DNA of 35,647 bases from a virus, in the IMG/VR virus record IMGVR_UViG_3300025280_000088, positions 1 to 35,647 of that record; one strand, 5' to 3'. Of this stretch, positions 18,163 to 25,269 are shown piece after piece (positions within the stretch are counted from its first letter, which is position 1; each line of letters begins with the position of its first letter). Made by a program: the position numbers and the translations under genes. Below the pieces are notes generated by a model. It was not told where the DNA came from. It saw only the letters and a program-made list of their open reading frames with translations, and made no database searches.

Positions 18163-20010
18163 CTATCCTCCCGGACTTAATCCAGAACCTATCTGTGTAT
18201 TTGTAGGTATCATACCAAAATAATCATTTTCGTGAACATACTCAAGCCACGACACAGTTGGGTCTTTATCAGGAGTAGTAAGCCAGTCGTTATGCAGACG
18301 ATGTAATATTTTAGAAGTTTCATTCCTCAGTGTCGGGTGAGTATTCTGCATAATCGGAAGAGCAGCAAGTGCCTTCTGGTTTACTACTGATCTGGGACCT
18401 TCAAAGAATGAATGTCTCCATCTATATGCTTGTAGTTGCTCAGAAGAATAATCCTGATCTACCCCAACAGGATCATATCTATCCCACGTTCCACCAGGCT
18501 TATCAGAGTCTACCTGCCTTACAACATCAATAATCTCGCCTATCCTGCCAGTAAGAGAATCTCCAGTGAGCGGAACATAAGTCTGTAAAAAGTTATTATA
18601 TCTATTTTGATCATATATATTTGACTGTGGACCGAATACTATCCCACCTTGAGGTTCTGCCCCTATGACATGACCACCTTCTAGCTTCCCTCCCCACGGG
18701 TCATCTTCCGTAGCCTGTGTCAAGAACTGTGTGTAAGTAGTTCTCTGAAGGGGATCATTTGAAAGTCCCTGATCTGAATGGTATTTGAATACGGCAGGAC
18801 TGCCTGCTGCACCAAATTTATCATTAAGAAAATCTTGGTATATAGGACTCCAAGGAACAGAAGAGTAGCTGCTGGGAGTAAAGTCTGAGTCAGGTCTTGG
18901 GTCTTCAGCTAAATCTGGTGGAAAAGATGTAGAAACAACTTCTTTTGTCCAGAAAGGACTTAATTTATATGTCTTATCTAAAACCGCCCAGGGTTTATCA
19001 GTGGGTAGGTTCTGACGGAGGAATTCTTTACTTCTTCCTACTATAGTAGCAAGAACACCAAGAGCATTATCTTTAGCTGTTAACCATTTTTCTAAATCGT
19101 CTTTATTATTTTTATCAAATCCAGATAATACCCCTGGCATATTATCAAGAATTATTCCTAATGCTTCTTCGAGATGACCCTCCCCTGAAGGTGCATGTAT
19201 GTCAGCAGCATAAGATCCCAAAAACCATTTCATAAAATCTGATCTATGGAAGTCCGTTCCCCCTGGATAATAAATCTGCACTATCTCTGATTTTATCTTT
19301 TCAAGATCACTGAATCTTATAGAGTATGAGCTTTCTCCTGCTTCAAGTTCTCTCTCTAAACGAACTTTTTCTAAATCTGCTACAGGACTAGCTGCTCCCC
19401 AATATAATGACTTGCGATTATCGTATGCCTGCTGACCAGCATCAGTATCAAATACAATCTTGTCAGTATCAGGCCACCATTTACGATCAACCCTTTCTTT
19501 TTTGAACTGGTAACTGATTCCAGTTGTAGAATCGGTCCAGTATGATGTTTCACCATATTCAGTAGGTTCAGGCTGCTCACCACCAGTACCGATCATCTCT
19601 GGGTCCATTGTCAGTCCGAAGTCATCAACTGGTGTATGCCATCCACGAACTGCACTAGGAACATTAGATACAGGTGGCGCAGTTCCTGGACCTGCAAACG
19701 CTTCTGGGTCTTCTTCAGGATCAGCAGGAGTTGCAGGAATATTAACTGGAGGTGTAAGAGGTAAATTTAATGGACTGGTTAATGGAGTAGGTTGCTCCAC
19801 TGACTGACCCGGAAGAACTGGTCCCTGAACAACAGGAGGAGGGGCTACTGGTTCTGGAGGAAGTTCGGGTTCATTGAATCCCCCGTACATAATCGGGTCT
19901 ACATAAACTCCACCCATGCCATAAGATATGGTTGAAGTTACACGACCAGCATCATTGATCCTGTCAACAAACATCCCATTTTCATCTCGGGATACCCTTC
20001 TAAACCCCAC
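18163..20010 (-). CDS. Portal-proximal virion protein with Pro-rich N-terminus (615 aa)
   Basis: Residues of about 50-130 are a Pro/Val/Glu-rich low-complexity region (PEPVAPPPVVQGPVLPG and following), probably disordered. The rest is a mixed region with many Trp, Tyr and Asp residues and a C-terminal helix block (ETSKILHRLHNDW) shared with the 189-aa neighbour. No enzymatic motif was recognised. It starts three bases after the portal stop, so the order is terminase, portal, this gene, paralogue, paralogue, giant protein. That position and the disordered linker suggest a minor capsid or internal (ejection) protein. The start at 20010 gives MGFRRVSRDENGMF. Confidence 0.6.
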   Translation of the reverse strand: MGFRRVSRDENGMFVDRINDAGRVTSTISYGMGGVYVDPIMYGGFNEPELPPEPVAPPPVVQGPVLPGQSVEQPTPLTSPLNLPLTPPVNIPATPADPEEDPEAFAGPGTAPPVSNVPSAVRGWHTPVDDFGLTMDPEMIGTGGEQPEPTEYGETSYWTDSTTGISYQFKKERVDRKWWPDTDKIVFDTDAGQQAYDNRKSLYWGAASPVADLEKVRLERELEAGESSYSIRFSDLEKIKSEIVQIYYPGGTDFHRSDFMKWFLGSYAADIHAPSGEGHLEEALGIILDNMPGVLSGFDKNNKDDLEKWLTAKDNALGVLATIVGRSKEFLRQNLPTDKPWAVLDKTYKLSPFWTKEVVSTSFPPDLAEDPRPDSDFTPSSYSSVPWSPIYQDFLNDKFGAAGSPAVFKYHSDQGLSNDPLQRTTYTQFLTQATEDDPWGGKLEGGHVIGAEPQGGIVFGPQSNIYDQNRYNNFLQTYVPLTGDSLTGRIGEIIDVVRQVDSDKPGGTWDRYDPVGVDQDYSSEQLQAYRWRHSFFEGPRSVVNQKALAALPIMQNTHPTLRNETSKILHRLHNDWLTTPDKDPTVSWLEYVHENDYFGMIPTNTQIGSGLSPGG

Positions 20011-20013
20011 GCA

Positions 20014-21852
20014 CTACCCCCTTGGTCCCAGTAACCCCAGACTCCTTAATGCCTCTTCTGCTCCCTGACCGTTCTGTGCACCTGGTCTCGGAGAGCCAGG
20101 CGGAACATTGGGACCACCCTGTGGTGTCGGGGCAGGAGGCGGAACGCCCATCATGGCATTAGGCATAACCATTGGGTTTGCTGTCGGTGGACCTCCCTGT
20201 CCGCCACCAGCTCCTTGAGGAGCACCGGGACCTTGAGGGGCACCCGGCTGCTGTGGCATCATGCTTTGCTGTCTCATCATCTGCTTCTGCATTAGTAAGT
20301 GCATCAACTCACCGTAGTAGAACTGGGCAAGATCAGGTCGTCCACGTTCTTCAGTTGCCTGAAGAAGAGACCAGAGAGAGGCTTCTGGCAGCACTCTCTC
20401 TGCCATCTGTTCTTTGATTGAGTCTTCTATAGAATCAGCATCTTGCATTCCAAGTATCTTATCCCTGACATAGATGTCTGACAGCAAGGGGGTCGGACCC
20501 TCTCTTGCCATCTGCGCCATGCTCATACGGGACATATCATCTTCTGGCAACTGGCTTACAAGAGATATCTCTGGAGTTCCTGCCATGCCTATGGAGTCAG
20601 GAGCCACAGCCTCACTGAAATAAACCCTGTTTCTGTCTCTTCCGCTCACACTGACAGGATCGTATATTCCAGTGGAATACTGGTCGCATATAAGATGAGA
20701 AATCTGTATGTAGGCATCTTCCATTGCCACTATCCGTGGCTGTAGAACACTGTCTATACCCTGCCTGAGAGTATTAATGGCAAATCCCGATAGCTGGAAC
20801 TGCAGGTCTCCGTACACGGTATGCGGTATAGCCCCACGCTGAAGTTCTCCTGAGACCATGCCCATATAGGCTCCAGTCTCCTTGGCGACTTCCATCAGTC
20901 CAAGGGGCTTTATATCCTCTCCCTGTGCAAGAGCAACCTCGGCTCCTGCCTTGTACGGGTCTTCATCAAGTGTCTTCTGCCCATCTCTTGATGTGATGGT
21001 TATCCCCTGCTTACGGGAACGGGCAACCATCTCCATCATCACTGACATGGTGAAGTTGTGCTTATCGTATATCTCCCTGTTGGGAGCAAAAACGGATTCC
21101 CCGTACTCAACGATAGTGTCGGTTACGGATGTATTATCTATATTCTGTACGAGCGGTTGAGGTCCAACCATACCTATAAACACTGGAACCCTGTCGGCTC
21201 CGTGGGGAGTAGCCTGCTTCAGTATGGTATCGCCCGTACAGACAATATTATGCTCTTCATCATAGTAGTCATAGACTTCTATAGGTGTCTCGTCATCCTG
21301 CTCGTCAAGTTTAATACTGTACTGCTGAAGAATCTCATCCTTTGTTTTGTGTATCCGATAACATGCCCACGCAAGACCCTCTTCACCTTCACCCCAGTAT
21401 GTATGAAGAGGGTCCCACGGAGTTATATCAACCTGTGTTCTCTCCTTGGAGTCGATGTGAAGTAATGCCCTTCCTGCATACCATCCTCTGAGAGCAACAA
21501 ACCATGCCAACTGTTCTCTAAGTGATGGCTGAAGCCTGCGCCGTAGCCGTTCATCCGCAGCCCTGAGAATGCCTACGAGAAACTTCTCCTTGGCATCATT
21601 GACTTCTCTCATCTCCCTCGGCTCTTCGATGTTGGGGATTCGTATGATCAGCTCCGCAGAACTCATCCATGAGATTATCTTGTCGGCATAAGTGCGTGGC
21701 TCGTTGGATGTATATGACTCGTACCCGTCACCAGCATCGTATGGGCGCATAATGTACAGGTCATAGTCAGATTGCATCCTATCTCTGAAGGGATATGTCG
21801 AGTCTCTGTGTCCCTCAACCAGTTTTGCTATTTCGTCTGCAGTCTTTCTCAC
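20014..21852 (-). CDS. Portal protein
   Basis: The 612-aa protein is the right size and in the right place, overlapping the terminase large subunit by ATGA (21849-21852). The N-terminal half is helical, with R/D/Y-rich segments (RDRMQSDYDLYIMRPYDAGDGYESYTSNEPRTYADKI). The middle has WDPLHTYWGEGEEGLAWACYRIHKTKDEIL and VEVYDYYDEEH-type strands typical of portal wing/stem regions. Next comes a long helical stem and crown region (FAINTLRQGIDSVLQPRIVAMEDAYIQISHLI). The C-terminal 110 residues are Gln/Met/Pro/Gly-rich and low complexity. The protein would form the dodecameric DNA channel at the capsid vertex. Confidence 0.85.
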   Translation of the reverse strand: MRKTADEIAKLVEGHRDSTYPFRDRMQSDYDLYIMRPYDAGDGYESYTSNEPRTYADKIISWMSSAELIIRIPNIEEPREMREVNDAKEKFLVGILRAADERLRRRLQPSLREQLAWFVALRGWYAGRALLHIDSKERTQVDITPWDPLHTYWGEGEEGLAWACYRIHKTKDEILQQYSIKLDEQDDETPIEVYDYYDEEHNIVCTGDTILKQATPHGADRVPVFIGMVGPQPLVQNIDNTSVTDTIVEYGESVFAPNREIYDKHNFTMSVMMEMVARSRKQGITITSRDGQKTLDEDPYKAGAEVALAQGEDIKPLGLMEVAKETGAYMGMVSGELQRGAIPHTVYGDLQFQLSGFAINTLRQGIDSVLQPRIVAMEDAYIQISHLICDQYSTGIYDPVSVSGRDRNRVYFSEAVAPDSIGMAGTPEISLVSQLPEDDMSRMSMAQMAREGPTPLLSDIYVRDKILGMQDADSIEDSIKEQMAERVLPEASLWSLLQATEERGRPDLAQFYYGELMHLLMQKQMMRQQSMMPQQPGAPQGPGAPQGAGGGQGGPPTANPMVMPNAMMGVPPPAPTPQGGPNVPPGSPRPGAQNGQGAEEALRSLGLLGPRG

Positions 21853-23168
21853 CAGTGCTTCACCTTTATCTTCTTCCTGTCACTAGCGTAGCTGTACCCA
21901 AAATGGTACACGAGACCGTAAATCAATGCCTTTACACCATGATTATACTTATCTTCTGGCACGTTACCAACTATATTTCCGTCCCTGTCCATCTTCCATC
22001 TGTATGCCTGTGACTGACCAGTGAAAGGATTTGCCACTGCGCCGAACTCGGAGAGAACACCACTGCATTTTGAGTCTATACTCAACTTCGGGTAGCCAGT
22101 GATGGGATCGACTTTCAGGAAACTCTTCAGTCTTTCCGTCCCATCGTTGATGGGAACTTTCTGTGAGGCAAGGTATAAACCAGTGTTAGCCATCCACACC
22201 TCGGCAGGTGCTGGCATAGCCTGATGCTGAGTGCCTGCGATGTCTATAACCCCGTACTCCACATCCTGCCACCACGGTTTGGTCATGGCTATAGTTGCAA
22301 CTTCTTCCGTGACAAGACCTGTCTCATATATCTCGTCAAAGACTCTCACATGATCGTCTATGATCTGTACCGCTTCCAGCGCATAACCGCCAGCATACCC
22401 AGGGTCAATCCAAATATGAACAGGCTCGTGTGGGATATAATCAATTTCTCCTGCGTGTATATTGGCTCTGAACTCGTTGAAGACAAGTCCTCTAGGCGGT
22501 ACAGGCTTTCCTTCAATCCTCTCCATAAAGAAATCATCGCTCGACACCGCCTCCAGTCTTCTTATCTCAGGATCATTCCTGCCACCAGGGTAGAGGTGGT
22601 GGTTGGAGTAGCTGGGCAGGGAGAATGACTGCTCGTCATTTACCCCCGACTCCCAAGCCGTAAACGTCTGCGGATACCATCCAAGAGAGCTTTCAAATGT
22701 CCCACCAAGGAACAGCCAGCCACCTTTCGGGGCGCACCTTCCACGCATTCGGTAGAAGGTTTCCAGATCAAGTTGTGACGCTTCACAGCCAACGATACCA
22801 TTGGGTGCTCGCATTGCGAGTGTCCTTGGGTCCTTGGCTGACTTGGTTTCGATCCGTGTCCCATCTGCAAGTACGATCCTGCCAGGGTCTACCCTTTTTG
22901 TAACCTCGGCAAGTATGCCGAGCTTTGCAAAGTCCTCAGAAAGATATTCAAACTCCGCTCTCGTTCTCTCGTAATCCGCAGCTACCAGCCAGTATAAACC
23001 AGGACTGTCGTCCTCAAGGAACTTATGGAGTAGGAACTTGGAAGCCACCATCGACTTACCAGCCTGCTCACCCCCTGCAACGAGTATAAACCTCTTGCCT
23101 GAATTTAATATCTGGGACTGCTCATCCGTAGGGTCAAAGCCAACTATCTCAAAGACAGGAGAAGCCAT
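21849..23168 (-). CDS. terL: Terminase large subunit (packaging ATPase-nuclease)
   Basis: The 439-aa protein has a P-loop at residues 32-39 (GGEQAGKS). A GIVGCEASQLDLETFYRMRGR segment with the acidic residue at the Walker-B-like position is followed by GGWLFLGGTFES, a coupling-motif pattern found in many phage terminases. The C-terminal RNase-H-like nuclease has WIDPGYAGGYALE and later VIDIAG, two of the acidic metal-binding strands. Length and order fit a full-length enzyme that drives DNA into the procapsid through the portal. The ATG at 23168 shares its A with the stop TGA of the upstream 36-aa gene (TGATG), so the two are coupled. It has no intein. Confidence 0.9.
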   Translation of the reverse strand: MASPVFEIVGFDPTDEQSQILNSGKRFILVAGGEQAGKSMVASKFLLHKFLEDDSPGLYWLVAADYERTRAEFEYLSEDFAKLGILAEVTKRVDPGRIVLADGTRIETKSAKDPRTLAMRAPNGIVGCEASQLDLETFYRMRGRCAPKGGWLFLGGTFESSLGWYPQTFTAWESGVNDEQSFSLPSYSNHHLYPGGRNDPEIRRLEAVSSDDFFMERIEGKPVPPRGLVFNEFRANIHAGEIDYIPHEPVHIWIDPGYAGGYALEAVQIIDDHVRVFDEIYETGLVTEEVATIAMTKPWWQDVEYGVIDIAGTQHQAMPAPAEVWMANTGLYLASQKVPINDGTERLKSFLKVDPITGYPKLSIDSKCSGVLSEFGAVANPFTGQSQAYRWKMDRDGNIVGNVPEDKYNHGVKALIYGLVYHFGYSYASDRKKIKVKHW

Positions 23169-23278
23169 CAGTACTTCTTCTTCTTAGTCATCTTCTTCCC
23201 TGACTGCTTGGCGTACTTCGTAGCTGCAGCCTTACCCTTCTTCGTATAGGCAAATTGCCTCTTACCCACCTTCGGCAT
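23168..23278 (-). CDS. Small basic peptide upstream of terminase (36 aa)
   Basis: The minus strand from ATG at 23278 encodes MPKVGKRQFAYTKKGKAAAT and continues with mostly Lys/Gly/Ser to a KKMTKKKKY end. It has 14 lysines or arginines in 36 residues and would bind nucleic acid or act in the capsid. A strong AGGAGG lies at 23285-23290, six bases from the ATG, and the stop overlaps the terminase start (TGATG). This supports real translation although the gene is short. Small Lys-rich proteins are often found next to packaging genes. The function is not known. Confidence 0.7.
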   Translation of the reverse strand: MPKVGKRQFAYTKKGKAAATKYAKQSGKKMTKKKKY

Positions 23279-23301
23279 ATCGAACCTCCTTCTTTGGTTT
23301 A

Positions 23302-23534
23302 ATTCGTTTGCGAATGAATTGAGTTTAAACTCCCCTTTTACTATCAATGTACCCGTGCCTTAACTGATAGGCACTAGTGCCTTTACTAGTAAATGTTGCC
23401 ATACTAGCAACATAACTCTAGTTTAAACTACGTTTTGGCCGATCGGACAAAACTACGACAGATCATCTGGCGCATACTTTACAGTATTCTTTTACAGTGT
23501 CTCAGTTTAAACTCTAAGTGTTGCAGTGTTGCAG
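23302..23534. repeat. Cluster of short palindromes and direct repeats in an intergenic stretch
   Basis: Between the small basic gene and the holin candidate (283 bases without a gene), six or more inverted repeats follow one another: ATTCG/CGAAT at 23302-23315; GAGTTTAAACTC at 23321-23332; GGCACTAGTGCC at 23370-23381; TTTACTAGTAAA at 23382-23393; TGTTGC/GCAACA at 23394-23412; TAGTTTAAACTA at 23419-23430; and an interrupted repeat at 23432-23453 around CCGATCGG. Direct repeats follow: TTTACAGT twice (23478-23485, 23491-23498) and an 8-base tandem GTGTTGCA at 23518-23533. A third GTTTAAAC is at 23505. This could be a protein-binding array, origin or transcription-control region; no gene was found here. 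Confidence 0.75.
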
Positions 23535-23561
23535 GGAATGAAGCCACCGTCCATCCCCACA

Positions 23562-23732
23562 TCACTCACCGTCTAATAGCTTCATCCCCAGGGCAATGAT
23601 ACCACCAGTACATCCAGTAACCACTGCTATGTACTGCTCGCCATCTCTCATAAGAGCCACAGTGCTGATAAGTCCCAGTACAAATATCGCTAATATAATC
23701 TGAGGGCGTATCTTTCTAAACAAATCATTCAT
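23562..23732 (-). CDS. Two-helix membrane peptide, holin candidate (56 aa)
   Basis: The minus strand from ATG at 23732 encodes a 56-aa protein: charged start MNDLFRKIRPQ, first hydrophobic helix IILAIFVLGLISTVALM, a short polar turn RDGEQ, second hydrophobic helix YIAVVTGCTGGIIALGMKLL, then DGE and a stop. Two membrane segments joined by a tight turn, together with location between small and large terminase genes, fit a small holin or other late membrane protein. An AAGAGAG site lies five bases upstream. No endolysin was seen in the window, so lysis genes may lie elsewhere or be replaced. The role is inference; the membrane segments are seen. Confidence 0.6.
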   Translation of the reverse strand: MNDLFRKIRPQIILAIFVLGLISTVALMRDGEQYIAVVTGCTGGIIALGMKLLDGE

Positions 23733-23742
23733 ATTAACTCTC

Positions 23743-23803
23743 TTAATATATATAGACTATATATATAGTATATATACAGATAAGTCTCTAAAGACTTATC
23801 TGT
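23743..23803. repeat. Alternating AT tract followed by a 12-bp perfect hairpin
   Basis: Positions 23743-23777 are nearly all A and T, in TATA repeats with the palindrome CTATATATATAG. Next comes a perfect inverted repeat, ACAGATAAGTCT (23776-23787), loop CTAA, then AGACTTATCTGT (23792-23803). The run of T after the stem is weak on either strand. It separates the terminase small subunit candidate from the holin candidate. It may end or slow transcription, or be an easily melted site near an origin. Confidence 0.6.
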
Positions 23804-23870
23804 CTATTTATATAAAATAAACTGGCACTGGTATAGATACCATACAAACACAAAGTCTAAGCCATGCCCC

Positions 23871-24371
23871 CTACTCATCTATCTTACTAGTCAGTATCTC
23901 GTTAACTTGATCAAGAGCTGATTTCTCTGGTTCAGGAGCTTCAGCAAGCTGTTCAGGTGAGTCTTTAGACAAGGCTCTAAGCTCTCTCAGTACATCCTTA
24001 GCAGTATCATCGTTCATGACGACAGTAGGTCTATACTTCATAGGCAAGTTCGCATTCAACAGTGTGATCAGCAAGATCGGATTGGACTTAGCGTCCTGCA
24101 TCTTAACTCTCTCCAATGCCAACTGCTCAAGTGACTCACAGAACTGGAAGTCTGCTTCTTCTAACCGTTCCATGAAACCAAAGTAGTTATCCTTCTGCCA
24201 CTTCATTACTGTTCGATACTTAACTCCAGCATAACTAGCAGATGTAGTCTTGCTCCTCGTCTCACTGTAGCAAGATAAGAACTTATCTTGGTTTCTCCAG
24301 CTACGTTTTTGGCTAGGACTTAGTGCTTTATAAGTATCATCAGTCTTGCTATCTATCCTAGTACCTAGCAT
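23871..24371 (-). CDS. terS: Terminase small subunit candidate (166 aa)
   Basis: The N-terminal half has a helix-turn-helix pattern: LSPSQKRSWRNQDKFLSCYSE, then TTSASYAGVKYRTVMKWQKD, then FGFMERLEEADFQFCESLEQLALERV, in the style of terminase small subunits that bind the packaging site. The C-terminal half is acidic and helical. It lies upstream of the small membrane and basic genes and terminase large subunit, all on the minus strand. An AGAGAGG site (24377-24383) is five bases upstream of the ATG at 24371. Inside the gene, CAAGATAAG at 24271-24279 forms a 9-bp hairpin with its complement at 24282-24290. The name is from pattern, not a search; a regulator with HTH is the alternative. Confidence 0.7.
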   Translation of the reverse strand: MLGTRIDSKTDDTYKALSPSQKRSWRNQDKFLSCYSETRSKTTSASYAGVKYRTVMKWQKDNYFGFMERLEEADFQFCESLEQLALERVKMQDAKSNPILLITLLNANLPMKYRPTVVMNDDTAKDVLRELRALSKDSPEQLAEAPEPEKSALDQVNEILTSKIDE

Positions 24372-24755
24372 ATTTACCTCTCTGACCTAGCGGTAAACCG
24401 CTAGGTTTAGTAGCTTGAGTATGTTTACATACTCTTTGTCGAATTTCCGCTGAGTTTACCACAGACTAGCTTGCTAGTCTGGCAGTTTGAGTTTAAACTG
24501 GACTCTGAGATGTAAACATCTCAGGTTGAAATTGGAGGTCGCTGACTCCCCTCCTGGAAGAAAGAGCATTCAATACCTTCCCTAAATACCCCTCCCCATC
24601 AGAAGTCTACCACCCTAAGATCGCTTCGCTCTCAGTGTCAATGGTAATACATTGACACAGAGTCTTAGGGAGGTGGGATGAATACATCGGCAATTTCGCC
24701 GAACAAACCCCTCAGTAAACTGAGGGAGATGCCCTAAAGGGCAAGGAGGACATAA
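24372..24755. promoter_or_regulatory. Divergent intergenic control region full of inverted repeats
   Basis: This 384-base gap separates the leftward (structural) and rightward (early-type) genes, so promoters for both arms are expected here; no clear -35/-10 pair could be fixed by eye. It holds perfect inverted repeats: ACCTAGCGG at 24385 (stem 9, loop TAAA), GAGTATGT at 24417 (stem 8), CAGACTAGC at 24462 (stem 9), a GTTTAAAC site at 24491, CTGAGATGT at 24505 (stem 9), then a nested leader structure (24613-24670), TCGGC at 24687, CCCTCAG at 24709 and TGCCCT at 24730. The last is followed by AAGGAGG (24743-24749), six bases from the ATG at 24756. No gene was seen in it. Confidence 0.75.
24613..24702 (+). 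promoter_or_regulatory. Structured leader module, copy 1
   Basis: An outer stem CCCTAAGA (24613-24620) with TCTTAGGG (24663-24670) encloses a hairpin with arm GTGTCAATG (24635-24643), loop GTAATA, and its complement to 24658. It is followed by a TCGGC/GCCGA hairpin (24687-24702). The hairpin core TGTCAATG, loop ending AATA, CATTGACA, is repeated at 26821-26846 with the same order of outer stem, hairpin and GC-rich second hairpin before another gene start. Such conserved layout suggests an operator or an RNA leader bound by a regulator. Confidence 0.65.
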
Positions 24756-25172
24756 ATGTCCAAGCTGACCAAAGCAGCACTAGCGAAGCTAGAGAAAGCT
24801 GGAGACGACGGCAAGATGAAAGTCGGAGACTTTCTAGCACTCTGGCTAGACCCTAAGTCTAGCCTAGCTGGAACTAAGGGGAATATCGGTGAAGAATTCA
24901 CCGATAAGAAAACTGGTCTTACTCGTAAGACCACTAGCTTCCACTCAGTACTGAGTGGATTCAACGAAGCCTTTAGGCTTTACTACGACTGTGACAGCAA
25001 AGCTGTCATTTCGGCGATGGAAAAAGCCGAAGAGCTAAAACTAATCTCGGTGAGATTAGTCGGTCGAGGTCAAAGCGGTAAGGGAGTTCCCGGTGCTAGA
25101 ATCTCTGCATACAGAGATTCTAGTGGAAGAGGCAAATCAGCCTTGGCTGATTTGGGAATCAAGGTTAGCTAG
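24756..25172 (+). CDS. Unrecognised 138-aa protein, first gene of the rightward arm
   Basis: The protein is Lys/Ala/Gly-rich and basic with a helical start (SKLTKAALAKLEKAGDDGKM), a middle with DKKTGLTRKTTSFHSVLSGF and YYDCDSKAVISAMEKAEEL, and a Gly/Arg/Ser-rich C-terminal part (VGRGQSGKGVPGARISAY). This may bind nucleic acid. No known family was recognised. It has an ideal Shine-Dalgarno, AAGGAGG, six bases upstream, and is followed by a perfect intrinsic terminator, so it seems to be a transcription unit of its own, likely highly expressed. Its codon choice is very odd: most of the sequence is made of inverted repeats (see next entry), and the stop codon TAG lies inside a 24-bp palindrome. 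The function is unknown. Confidence 0.8.
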   Translation: MSKLTKAALAKLEKAGDDGKMKVGDFLALWLDPKSSLAGTKGNIGEEFTDKKTGLTRKTTSFHSVLSGFNEAFRLYYDCDSKAVISAMEKAEELKLISVRLVGRGQSGKGVPGARISAYRDSSGRGKSALADLGIKVS

Positions 25173-25186
25173 CTAGCTAGCTAACC
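24780..25186. repeat. Series of back-to-back inverted repeats inside a coding sequence
   Basis: Inverted repeats seen along the gene, given by left arm: CTAGC 24780; GGCTAGAC 24844 (stem 8); TATCGGTGAA 24884 (stem 10, loop 3); TGGTCTTAC 24914 (stem 9, loop 2); a perfect 20-bp palindrome 24940-24959; AAGCCT 24967 (stem 6); TGACAGC 24992 (stem 7); TTCGGC 25010 (stem 6); ACTAATCTC 25040 (stem 9); CTAGAATCTCTG 25096 (stem 12, loop 4); CAAATCAGCC 25133 (stem 10, loop 2); a perfect 24-bp palindrome 25163-25186 with half GGTTAGCTAGCT. Loops are short (0-5 bases) in most. The transcript would be a chain of hairpins. The following gene has only two or three, so the pattern is local. Confidence 0.9.
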
Positions 25187-25190
25187 CACT

Positions 25191-25231
25191 AGCCCTACAG
25201 GACTTTAGTCCTGTAGGGCTTTTCTCGTTTA
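25191..25231 (+). terminator. Intrinsic terminator after the hairpin-rich gene
   Basis: A perfect 13-bp stem, AGCCCTACAGGAC at 25191-25203, loop TTTA, and its complement at 25208-25220, is followed by TTTTCTCGTTT. It lies 18 bases after the stop codon at 25172 and directly after the 24-bp palindrome. It is a strong rho-independent terminator and would separate the first gene from the downstream small genes, or allow partial read-through. Confidence 0.9.
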
Positions 25232-25269
25232 TAGCTAACCTAAATCCTAACCTAGCAAGGAACTAAGCC

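Noticed and set aside
22224-22628. Plus-strand open frame of 134 codons over terminase
   Set aside because: It is antisense to the terminase large subunit and shows no domain.
24385-25220. CRISPR array or tRNA cluster
   Set aside because: The inverted repeats differ in sequence from each other, there are no equal spacers, no tRNA cloverleaf or CCA end could be drawn, and a good reading frame with ribosome site and terminator is present.
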